NCBI GenBank assembly: GCA_963971425.1
Contig: OZ020516.1
Span: 33,592,199-33,656,198 of the forward strand
DNA from: Bryoerythrophyllum caledonicum
Lineage: Eukaryota > Streptophyta > Bryopsida > Pottiales > Pottiaceae
Length of the DNA stretch: 64,000 nt
Reading direction: 5' to 3'
Shown one piece after another: positions 35,871 to 45,934 of the stretch (position 1 is the stretch's first letter; the number at the start of each line of letters is the position of its first letter). A program made the position numbers and the translations under genes. The notes under the pieces were generated by a model. That model saw only the letters and a list, made by a program, of their open reading frames with translations. It was not told where the DNA came from and searched no databases.

Positions 35871-38800
35871 CTAAGGGGGGTCTTGCCTATCAGGGAGGAC
35901 TTGGTTGTTTTCGATTTTGCGTTTATGCAGTAAAATAGACATGGCATGTTGAATAGCGATGGTGTTGATATTTTTAAAGGTAGTTTTAATTGTATCAATG
36001 GGTATCTTGAAGGAATCTTCGAGAGTTTTCATAGATGGGATAAAGGTGGTGGCACGAGCGCCGGATGTGATAACAATAAGGGGGTCCACATTCCAGCCGA
36101 GGGCAATGATGTCGTCTATGAGGGGTTGGTATTTATCTATTTTGTTTTGTATTGTTTCCGGGGAGAATCTATCGTTGCAATATGTAAATTCGATGAATTG
36201 AATGGTGTAGTCTTGGTTGATGTTCTCGGGTGGTGGGTCGTTGTATGGTAAACCTTTGACACAAAGAATGTCCGGTTTGAGCCTAGCGTTGCAATGACAT
36301 CTTTGGGTCATACATGAGCATGGAAGTAGCCATGGGGGGACCGTGTTTTCTTGTGGATTGCTATTAAAAGTGTCGGCGTTCATAAGTATGAAACATCTCG
36401 ATTTATTGTAGGAGGTGATTAGTTTTCGGACTTCCCATACCGCTTTGTTATGTCTTTTAACAATTAGGGAGTGTATGTGGTGGTTTTGGCATTTGAGTAG
36501 CACATGAAGCCATGTGTCGGGGTCCGTTGAGGGGCATATGGGGCATGTTATGGATGGGAATCTTTCTATTCCAAAGAAGAGTTGTTTGCAAGCGTTTCCC
36601 ATGTACTGACCCGTACGGAATTTGATGAGGCACGTTATTTGTGAGTCTGAGATGATGGGGTTTTTCCAAAAGTTTGTAGAGAGTTCATTGTCTATGTCGT
36701 TATTGTTAGTCCATTTTTCTATGTTAGGAATATTTTCTGAGATTGTATCCAGGTTGTTGTAGAGGTCTTGTTTTTTGAGATATTTGCCCAAAAATCTAAT
36801 TGGGCCTTTGTCGGGGGTATCTTCTTTGGAAGGCCAATCTTCTTTTTGAAAGTAGTATGGGGTGGCATGGGCATGTTCGTGAGGGTCTTTGGCATTTTTG
36901 TGTGTTTTTTCTCGGCCTTCTTTTGCAAGTTTGTCTGCTTGTTCGTTGCCATCAATGTTGGCATGGGCTCTGACTTTGTGAAGGGTTGTGATTTGTGTAC
37001 GTTTTTGTAACATTTGTACCATTGATGTTAGTATGGTTTGGTCGGGGTGACTGTTGTGAAGGGTTGGGTGTGTTATTTGAGTGTTTAGTAGGTAGAGTGC
37101 ATTTATACAATCGGTGAATATATGTGCAGGTTCATTTTTGTATTCTGTTGTGATGATTTGTAGTGTTTTGTGAATGGCCATGAGTTCTGCTCTGAGGATA
37201 TTTTGTAGTCCATGGAGTCTTTTGGCTAGTTTAATTTCTTTGGTAGAATTATATATGCCATAGCCAGCTTTTTCTCTTCGCCAAGAGCCCGGGCTAATTT
37301 GTTCCGGTGGTTTAAAGGAGCCGTCGGTGTAATAACTGTATGCGGGGTTAAATTTTGGTGTGGTATGAGTTGGGTAGTCTGGGAGAGGGGGAGGTATGAC
37401 GGAGTAGTTTAATGTGTTGTTGTCATAGTTTAATTTCGACCATTTTTTACTTTTGTTTACAGGGGTTTGTATGGGTGTTGGTGGGGCCGGTTTTGTGTAT
37501 GGTCGTAGTATGTCTAGATTGTCTGTTATGGAGGTAAGTTCCGCAAGTTGTTCTAGGGAGCCCAGGTTTTGATTTTGATGATGGACGCATAGTATTTGTA
37601 ATGTAGATGGCTCTATTCGAGGTTTTTTTAGCTCGGGTGGGATATTAGGTTCTTCGTATGGTATTGTGTCTGCTTCGAATAATGCAATGATGTGGGAATC
37701 TGGGAATGGGTTTGAATGTTGGTTGTTGTTTTGGTACCAATTGTTGTTCGGTGTGACGATGATTGTTTTTGTGTTATTTGGATCGTGTTTGGCGGCAAGT
37801 CTAGCCCAATGTATGGTTTGTTCTATGTCTTTCTCGTTGTGGGGGTGAGCTATTCCATTTCCGATCCATTTGTGTTCAAAGGCCTTGCCTAGGGATCCAA
37901 ATATTTTGTCTCTTTCATATGGTGAGTAGAATTTATTTAGTTTGGTAGGACATGTGATCGGGGAGGAAAAGTATGAGTGTTCGATGTTAAAGGATGATAT
38001 TAGTGAGTCTATAATGGGGGTGGGTATTGTGTATTGCGCATTTTTGAGGGGGTCAATTTTTGGTATTCGATATTTATATCTTTGGTATAGCCATATTAGT
38101 TCGGTTTCAAAGGGTTGGGTTCTTGGTTCAATATTTGTAGGGGATTGTAATTTTGTATGATATTGGTTCCATAACCATTGGAGCCGGGTAATGGGTATGG
38201 TGTGTAAATGTCGGCCGTTTTCTTCGTATAGATGTGCTTGATTGTTATCTATTTGAATTGTGTTTGAGGATGTAAGAATATCATTTTCGGGGTTGCATTC
38301 TGTTGTGTAGATGTTTAAAAGTGGGATAATTATGGGTGGCGTTACGGACCTTGAGTCTGAGGATTGTTCTTGTGGATGGTGGGCGAGGATGATATCTGAG
38401 TATATTTTGTTTTGGATCTTTTGGTAGTATTGTTTTAATTTTTCAGTGTTATGTGTGGAGGTATTGGTGTCATGCCGTGGAAAAAGGTCTCTTTGGGGGA
38501 GCCATTTATTGTATGTATTATCATTGTGTTGCCATTGGCATAGGTATTTTGTGTAGGTATTTTGTATGTTATTTGTGTCTGTGTGTTGGATATGTTTATG
38601 GTTTATGATATTATTAATGGGGTATGTGGTAGGGTTTTTGGGGATGTATGTTGGGGGGCGGGGGTGGTATGTATGTGGAGTGTTAGGGGGATTGGTTGGT
38701 GTGGGAATATTTCTTGGGATGATGTTATTGTTGAGGGTGATGAATGGATCTTTAAGTGTATGAGAGTATGGGTGTATGTTGCAAGGAGTATGACATATAG

Positions 38801-41800
38801 TGGGGCATGTTATGTGGCAAAATAGTTGTTTAGCAACACTTAGGGCACTCTTTATTAGTTTAGATGGGGTGAAGTGGTAGGTTTTGAAGTCCTCATTGTT
38901 CATGATGTGTGTACCGTTAGGTAAGGTAATTTGGTTTAGTTCAAAAATATTTTTTGAGAGGAGTTTTTGTAAAAGCTTTTGGGAGAGTTGGGCATTGAGT
39001 GTGTTATGATTTAATGTTTCTTGGCGCCATATTATTTCTAGTGTTGTAAGATTAGTGAGGAAGTTCGGGAGCGTACTTTTAAGGTGGGCTTTAGCTATAT
39101 GTTTTAATAAGAAGAATGTTCGTGTTATTGGTGATCTTATGCAGTCACTTTTTTTAATTCTCGGTATGTTTTCAGCGCCACCATATTGGGCAAGGACATA
39201 GTGAGTTAATCCATTATATATTTTCCCAAGTCTTCCTTTATCGTTTAAAGCATTTTGCAGTTGTTCGCCTATACATCGGAGGTATGCGTTTTTTAGGGAA
39301 AAAGCTTCAAGTCCAAATAGGTTATGTGGTAGTTGGGTTATTGCATTTGACATACATTTTGGTAATCCACATATGGTTTTTTGTATGGCTATTATTTTTT
39401 TATCAAGTTTTTTGATAGCTGGCATAGAGTATGGTACACCGTAGAAACTGTATGCCACACCTGGGCGTAGTACGGTATCAACCATTTTTATTTTTTGTTT
39501 CATGGTGGCTGGGCATGTTGTTAGTTCTTTGCATTGTTTGATGAGCTTTGTGGTTGTAGTGTGGATTTGGATTTTCCATTTTAGTGAGGGAACAAGATTT
39601 GTACCTAGGTATATGTATGGTTCGTTTTGGTGTAGTATAGGGATTGGTTGGTTGCGGTAGTTGATGTTGGAGGTTTGCAATAGGGCTTTGAAAGTGGTAG
39701 GGTTCAATTTAGATTTGTTTGGGCATCCGGTAGCGGCACATTTTGGAACTCCCACATCAATGCCAGCCCATTTACAATATCTATCAACTTTATGGAGTTG
39801 TATTTGGATTGATTTGATTTTGTTAGTTATGGTGGCTAGGTCATCTGCGTATGCGGCGGAGTTTATTGTGACTTGTGATGTGCCGAAAGTATATCCATTA
39901 TTGCCTCTTTCTAGCCATCTAAGTAGTGGTTCTAAAAATATAATAAATAGGTATGGGCTGAGGGTGTCCCCTTGTATAGTTCCTCTTTGGATGGGTATAG
40001 GTTTTGTTTTCCCAAAGTGTTCGCCGATATAGCAAGTAGATGATTGGGAATAGATGTTTCCAACAAGTGTAGTTGCCTCTTTTGGGTAGCCAAGGTCTGA
40101 CATTATTGCTAGAAGTCTGGCATGATCAATTGAGCCAAAGGCATTTTTGAAGTCCACGTATAGTATGTATATATCTTGGTTAGTAAATTTTACGTCTTCT
40201 AATGCGGCTATTATAGTTTGTATTTGCCGTGCGGTACTTCTCTCCGCTCTAAATCCTTCTTGACTATCATGTAGGATTTTGAATTTTTCGCCGTATGAGG
40301 ATAGTATGTGGGTGAGTGTACTGGTAAAAAGCTTATATATTGTGTTAGCTAGTGCAATTGGTCTATGATTGGGTAGCATGGATGGATCACCTTTTTTGTA
40401 TAGTAGAATTGTTGCACTTGTTTTCCATGAATTTGGTATTTGTTTTTGTTTATAGCAGTGAGAAAAGAATAGGAATAGTAGTTTATGAAATCTTGGAGGC
40501 ATGTTTTTGAGTATTGAGTTTGGTATGCGGTCTGGGCCTGGGGTTTTATTATTTCCAAGATTTTGGAGGCATGTGTCGTATGTGGCTCTGTTGAGGTATT
40601 TATGTAGTGGAATTTCTGGTTCGCCCCGTTTGTCAAGGGTATATCCGTCCAGGTCGTGTCAAGGGTATTGGCGTATTGCACATGTGCATTCTATTGTATG
40701 TTGTGGCTGGTAATTACATGTTGGTACTGTTGGTCTATTGGTTTTTGTTTGTTGGTTGAATATTTCATTCGCAATGTCTTCGGGGCTAGTTAGAATATTA
40801 TTATATTGATCTTTGATACAATCCATTGGTGGGGATTCAAGGTTTTTAAAGACTTTTTTGTTAATTTTTTTGGGGCTGATTTCGTATAGTTGTCTGTATT
40901 TTGAGATGGCTTTTTTAATGTTTTCTTTTGTGTATTTTGTGATTATTTTCCGGGCTTGTATGTTGGCATTTTTTGCAATTATCGCGATATCTTTTATCCA
41001 TGTATCGTGGGGAAGGTCCGGAGGCGGCGGGGTAGGGATTTGGATGTGTTGTATATTTAGTAGTTCATTGTGTATGGGGTGGTTATGCCATTGAGGGTTG
41101 TTTTTTACAATTCTAATGGTTTTACGTATGGTATGGTATGTGGTTAAGTGTTGTTTCCAAGTTTTAGAAAGTTTGCGGGATAGATACCCGCCTTGTTGAG
41201 AGGTTCTGTTTGTCATTTGGGGTATTGGATGTGCTCTACAAGTTTGTTCTAGTGTATCAGAGATTTTATTGATGAGTTTGTCTAGAGAGTGGCATGCTTC
41301 TTGCCATTGTGCTTGTGTTAATTGACTATTGATTTCAAGAGTGTTTATGAGGGAGTCTATTTGTACGGTGTTTTCTTCAAAGAATTTTGTGTTGAATTTT
41401 TCTATGTTGGTTTTTGGGATGGGATTGAGTATGCGTATAGTGTCTTTGTTTGGGATTGTAGGAGTTCTACTAATTAGTGTGTTTTTTGGGATGTGCAGTT
41501 GTACGGGTGAGTGGTCCGAATTGAGAATAATATCTTTGTTTGTTGTGGAGGTGTATTGTGTGTTGTTGTTTGTATTTATATAGAAACCATCTATTAGACT
41601 CCAATCACTATAATTGTAGCCACCTTGTCTAGAGAATTGTGTATCGGTATTGATGTAAGTGAAGTTTAAGTTTTCTGTGAAGCGGCGCCATTGGTAATCA
41701 ATGTTTTGAGGGGGGGTGTGATGGTTCCCATTTTGGCGGCCAATTAGCGCTATGTCTCTATTGAAGTCTCCACATAATAGGTATGTATGATTGGGATGAT

Positions 41801-44192
41801 TATTAATATGGGTTGTAATAGTGTTTTGTATATCTAAGAGAAATCTAGTATCTTCGGGATGGGATGGCATATACATGTGAAAGATTAACCACGATTGTAG
41901 TGGGTGATTAGTGATTTTAATTATTTGAATGTATGGTGATATGCGCATTGGGGTAGGGATTTTGTTGATGTTGCCGGGGAATGTATATTTTCTATGTATT
42001 AATGTAAGGAGGCCACCGCGGCCCGGTGTGTATGGTCTCCTTTGTTGCATGCATCTTGTAAGTGCATGTGTATTGTTAAAGATGAGTTTATAGTCTTGAA
42101 ATATATTTTGTATATATTTTGTAGATTTTGTGGCGGTTAGTTTTGTTTCTTGTATAGCTATAAGAGCCGGTGGTGTGTCTGTGTTTGCGACTAGAGTTTG
42201 TAAGCTAGGAAGGGCAGTGTTTAGTGAGGAGGCATTCCAAGTGATTATGTATGTATTTTCTTGGTTTGGTCTAATGTTTTGATTTTGGTTTTGAGGAGGG
42301 ATGTAGGGAAGAGGTGGGGGTGGGTGGGTGTATTCTGGTATAGGGTCTAGACATTTTAGTGATTCACTTATGAGGTTGTTAGGGAGGTAAGGGAATTTTA
42401 GTTTTATTATATCATTTGAGGGTGGTATGTCTTGACTATGTAAGAAGTCGTATAGTCTTTTATGTATTGAGTTCTCATGGTTTACAATGTTTTGGTTGTT
42501 TTCCAAGAATTCTATGTATGGGTGCGGAGTGTGGATGTGTCTTTCTGGCGGGTTTTGTAAGTTTAGTATATTTTGTAGTAGTGTATTGGTCCATGTTATT
42601 GTGTTTAAGTTTTGTGGGTTTAGGAGATGGTTACATTCATCTATGTGTGGATGGGTGGTGACTACTAGTGCATATAGCATGTGGGGTGGCGGATGCATAT
42701 TTTTTTGTTGGACGTATTGGGCAATGTTTGGATGTGTAGTGTTATGTGTGTGGTGAGATATGTGTGTGTTTTTTAGAAAAGGTGCGAAGGATTTTGCAAT
42801 GTGGCCATATTCCGGTTGTAATTTTATGGTATTAGGTATGAAGTATATTTTGGCATTTTTTTTATGTGATGAAGGGTGTCTTTTTAGTATATTAGGCATC
42901 GGGCCTAGATTAGTCTCAATGTCTCCTCCTAAGATTAGTAGGAGTTTTATGTATTCTGGTTTGTTGCTCTGTTTTAGGGTTTTTATTTTTCGTGTAACTT
43001 TATGAGGTGGTTTTTTTTTTTTTTTTGTTCTATTGTAGTTGTGTTTGGTCTGTGGTGAGAGGGGGTTTTTATTTGGGTGTGTTGTTGTTTTTTCTTTTGT
43101 TGTACAACTGGTGGTTTTTTCATTTATGGTTGCTAGTTGTTTTGTTTTTAGGGTGGATTTGCGTGTGTTAGTTTGTGTGTGTTCAGTTCTATGTTTTTGT
43201 TTAGTTCTAGTTTGGGAACCGGTGCTCTTCTTTTTCTTTGTGTGTATGTTTATGTATGAGTGTTTGTGTGTATGTGATTTATTTTGTATTTTTTTGTATG
43301 TTTGTTTGTTGTTTGTTTTCTTATTTGTTTGTGTAAGTATGCGTATGTTTTTTGGTGTATGCGTATGTATTTTATTGTTGTGTGTATTTGTGTGTATATG
43401 TGTGTGTGTATAGATTTTAGTGTTTGGCATTTGGTTTTCGGTGGTATAGTATTTGTATTTTGTATAGAAGAAGTATCTTTTAATATATGTTTGGTAGTTG
43501 GTATAGTGATTGGGTATTTTGTGAATGTATTTATGTTGTAAGATGTATTTGGTATGGGCCGTATCGTGTATGATTGTAAATTGTGAGTGGACTACTTTTT
43601 GTATTATACTAGTGAGAGGGAAGTATTTACTTATGGTATTTTTGTAGTGTAGTATTTTAGTTTGTTGTTTTCTTTGATTTTTTGGTTTATATATATTTTT
43701 TGGATGGGTTGTTTTTATGTTTTTATTTTTCTTTATGGTTGTATGTGTTTTATTTGTTATGGTATTTATGATTTTCTTGTTTGTATTTGTGATGTATGTA
43801 GTGCTAGTTGAAGTGGTTTTATTTGATTTATTGTTTTGTTTTGGTTTATTGTTTTGTATGTTGTTTTTGTTACTTGGCTTGGTGTTTGTTTGTGTATCTT
43901 GGCTTGTGATAGTCTTAATGTAAAGATGTTGGTTTATGTTATTGCATCTTTTTTCGTATGTGGATGTTGTGTTCATATTTGTGTGTGTATGTGTATTGTA
44001 GGTAGTATTTTTATTTGTGTATGTATATGTATTTGTATGTATGTTTTGAGAATTTGTATTTATATGTATTTTGGTATTGGTATTTGTATATGTATTCGAG
44101 TATGTATATACATATTCTCCTTTGTGTAGAATGATGTATTTGTATTGAATATGAAGTCTAATACAGTCTTTATACGCCCCATGTATGGGCAT
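35871..44192 (-). pseudogene. LINE copy B ORF2: APE, RT, RNase H and RLE; one TGA
   Basis: About 2,773 codons from the first ATG at 44192, with one in-frame TGA at 40661-40659 (codon 1178), where copy A has Trp. Order, numbered from that ATG: residues 1-415, Thr/Asn/His/Lys-rich; 424-431, 2A-like DIETNLGP; about 650-900, APE endonuclease (TWNASSL, AIQETKL, CGDFNRD, SLIDGFY, SDHSPV); about 1200-1500, reverse transcriptase (SQEGFRAERS, YVDFKNAFGSIDH, QGDTLSPYLF, YADD at 1448-1451); about 1500-2280, thumb and linker; about 2285-2430, RNase H with acidic residues in YTDGS (D2290), RAEL (E2336), FTDC (D2361) and GNEQAD (D2420); C-x2-C-x9-H-x4-C from 2550; then a PD-(D/E)xK core with KPD (D2641), IEFT (E2668) and a following KIDKY. 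RNA nicking and copying (target-primed reverse transcription) is the expected role. All catalytic residues appear present, but the stop separates APE from RT. Confidence 0.88.
42900..42923 (-). other. 2A-like ribosome-skipping motif in ORF2
   Basis: DIETNLGP follows a hydrophobic KLLLILGG stretch, as in 2A peptides (consensus D-x-E-x-N-P-G-P). The first Pro of NPGP is Leu here, whereas copy A (35417-35440) keeps that Pro and changes the Gly to Arg. Both copies are mutated at different positions, so the active ancestor probably had the complete motif. It would release the low-complexity N-terminus from the enzymatic part. Confidence 0.65.
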
Positions 44193-44311
44193 ATGGTTGT
44201 ACACTACTACATATAATGTATTAGTATAGCATCCATATTTTATACTAGGCTTTAGTATATGGATACGGTATATTGTATGGTCAATGATAGTTGCCTTGTA
44301 GTCTTTGTAGT

Positions 44312-45934
44312 CTACAAGTTTGGCGGCTTGTCTTCAATCATAGGTGTAGCCATGCTTCCCGTGATGGCTTGCATTGAAGCAAGCGAGGCGCTCATTGCTT
44401 GTTGGATGCTCAACATTTGAGCCTTCAATTCTTCATGTCTTTGATCGGCATACTCTCGTGTCTCCTTCCTCATCTTCTTGTTGCTTTCTTCCATAACCGA
44501 CTCCACAATCTCCAACACATCTTGCTTGGAGATGTTGGGTGAGGGTTCTTGTATCTTGAAGGTCTCCACCGTGTTGATCATGGCGGCATTAACGTCATCG
44601 AACCCGAATGCCTTCACTTGTGCTTCGGAAGGGGGTTTCGTTCCTTCTAGACTCCTTCGGTGTGGTGCAAACTCTACAAGGTACCCTCCCATGGCAAAGG
44701 TTTTGTTCACAAATTGCTTGTAAACAATTGGGTTAGTACAATGTACGTTAGCACTACCATTGTGCCTAGTTCCACATTCTTTATGGAACCAAATAGATCT
44801 AGTATTAGTATCACCAATGATTTTGCGAATAGCATCACTTGTATCACAAACACTCATAAGGATAGGAAGAGGAGAGAGGGTTAGAGTTAAGGCATCCTTT
44901 TTTGCCTTAGTTTCTTGTGAAATCTTCCCTCCGATGATGTGTTTTGCTTGTATGACCTCATGGTGTGTGGTGACTTGATGGAGTTGGATCTTCTTTGCTT
45001 GTTGGGGTGTCGTGGTCATGATGAACGCGTGGGTGTCGTCACTGCCCTTTTGGACTCCGGTAATCTCGAACTCTTGCCCCCTTCGAAAACTATTCAAGAG
45101 GGCGTCCTTGAAAAGATTGTTGGCCGAAATTCCCTTCAAATTGTCACTCTTCACCTTGACAGAGAGGTTAGAGTGCCTAGCAATATTTTGATAGCTCTTA
45201 CAAACCTTTCCAATGACATTGTGCCCATCTAGCTTGAGAATGAAGAGTCTAAGTCCCTTAAGCATCATGATACCATCAATTTCGGGTTTTAGCAAGTGTA
45301 GCTTAATTGTTCCCGCCCATACACCCTTTTTTCCCGCATTTTTGACACTTAAACATTGAATTGAGATAGGGTCTATGAGATCATTGCCTAGTTTTATGTC
45401 CATTACTTCTAGTCTTTTTGTGACCATTATCTTAATTTCATCATGCATGATTTGGGAGGAAGGGGGTTCGAAATGAATTGCAATGTGAAAATCAAGGGCC
45501 AAACCTGTGGATGTGTTGGTGGTGATATCGAAGGGAAGTTGGGTGATGTTGTAGTGTTGTCCCTCCACTCCATTTCTTGTGCTTGGATAGAGTAATTGTG
45601 GGATGTGGGGAAATGCCACCTTTGCCACACTTGCCTCCTCCGCCTCTTCTATCTTTAATCCTCTTGTTATCATATCTTCGGCGGTTTCTCCACTAAAAAG
45701 TTCTTGGAGTCCTTCTTCGATTGCAAGGGCCTCCATAGTAGGATACCCCAGCCAAAATTTGAAGGTCACATTTACCGGTTGGGTGATATGGTGTAAGTTG
45801 TCTCCTATCATGACATTCTTCATTTTCTTGCTTGAAGTGGGGGTGTCTACGGTTTGCCTTGTTGTCTTCTCAATCACCATTGTGTCTTCGTCCTCCTTCT
45901 CATTAAAGTTGAGGAGTCTTTTAATGCTACCCAT
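44312..45934 (-). CDS. LINE copy B ORF1 protein, intact, 540 aa
   Basis: An uninterrupted frame from ATG 45934 (MGSIKRLLNFNEKEDED) to the stop at 44312. It ends 120 bp before the first ATG of ORF2. No RRM, zinc knuckle or PHD finger is visible, so it is unlike the usual plant L1 ORF1. Two regions are conserved in copy A: residues about 60-240 (FSGETAEDMITRG, QLLYPSTRNGVEGQHYN, LDFHIAIHF) and about 330-450 (KKDALTLTLSPLPIL, HNGSANVHCTNPIVYKQF, APHRRSLEG). The C-terminal 80 residues, rich in E, K, Q and M, look like a coiled coil that could trimerise it. By position it should bind LINE RNA, but this is inference. Confidence 0.8.
   Translation of the reverse strand: MGSIKRLLNFNEKEDEDTMVIEKTTRQTVDTPTSSKKMKNVMIGDNLHHITQPVNVTFKFWLGYPTMEALAIEEGLQELFSGETAEDMITRGLKIEEAEEASVAKVAFPHIPQLLYPSTRNGVEGQHYNITQLPFDITTNTSTGLALDFHIAIHFEPPSSQIMHDEIKIMVTKRLEVMDIKLGNDLIDPISIQCLSVKNAGKKGVWAGTIKLHLLKPEIDGIMMLKGLRLFILKLDGHNVIGKVCKSYQNIARHSNLSVKVKSDNLKGISANNLFKDALLNSFRRGQEFEITGVQKGSDDTHAFIMTTTPQQAKKIQLHQVTTHHEVIQAKHIIGGKISQETKAKKDALTLTLSPLPILMSVCDTSDAIRKIIGDTNTRSIWFHKECGTRHNGSANVHCTNPIVYKQFVNKTFAMGGYLVEFAPHRRSLEGTKPPSEAQVKAFGFDDVNAAMINTVETFKIQEPSPNISKQDVLEIVESVMEESNKKMRKETREYADQRHEELKAQMLSIQQAMSASLASMQAITGSMATPMIEDKPPNL

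Noticed and set aside
43039-44129. Val/Phe/Cys-rich frames opposite LINE copy B, resembling membrane proteins
   Set aside because: They are the complement of the Asn/Thr/His-rich LINE leader. The G/T-rich strand gives hydrophobic codons by composition.
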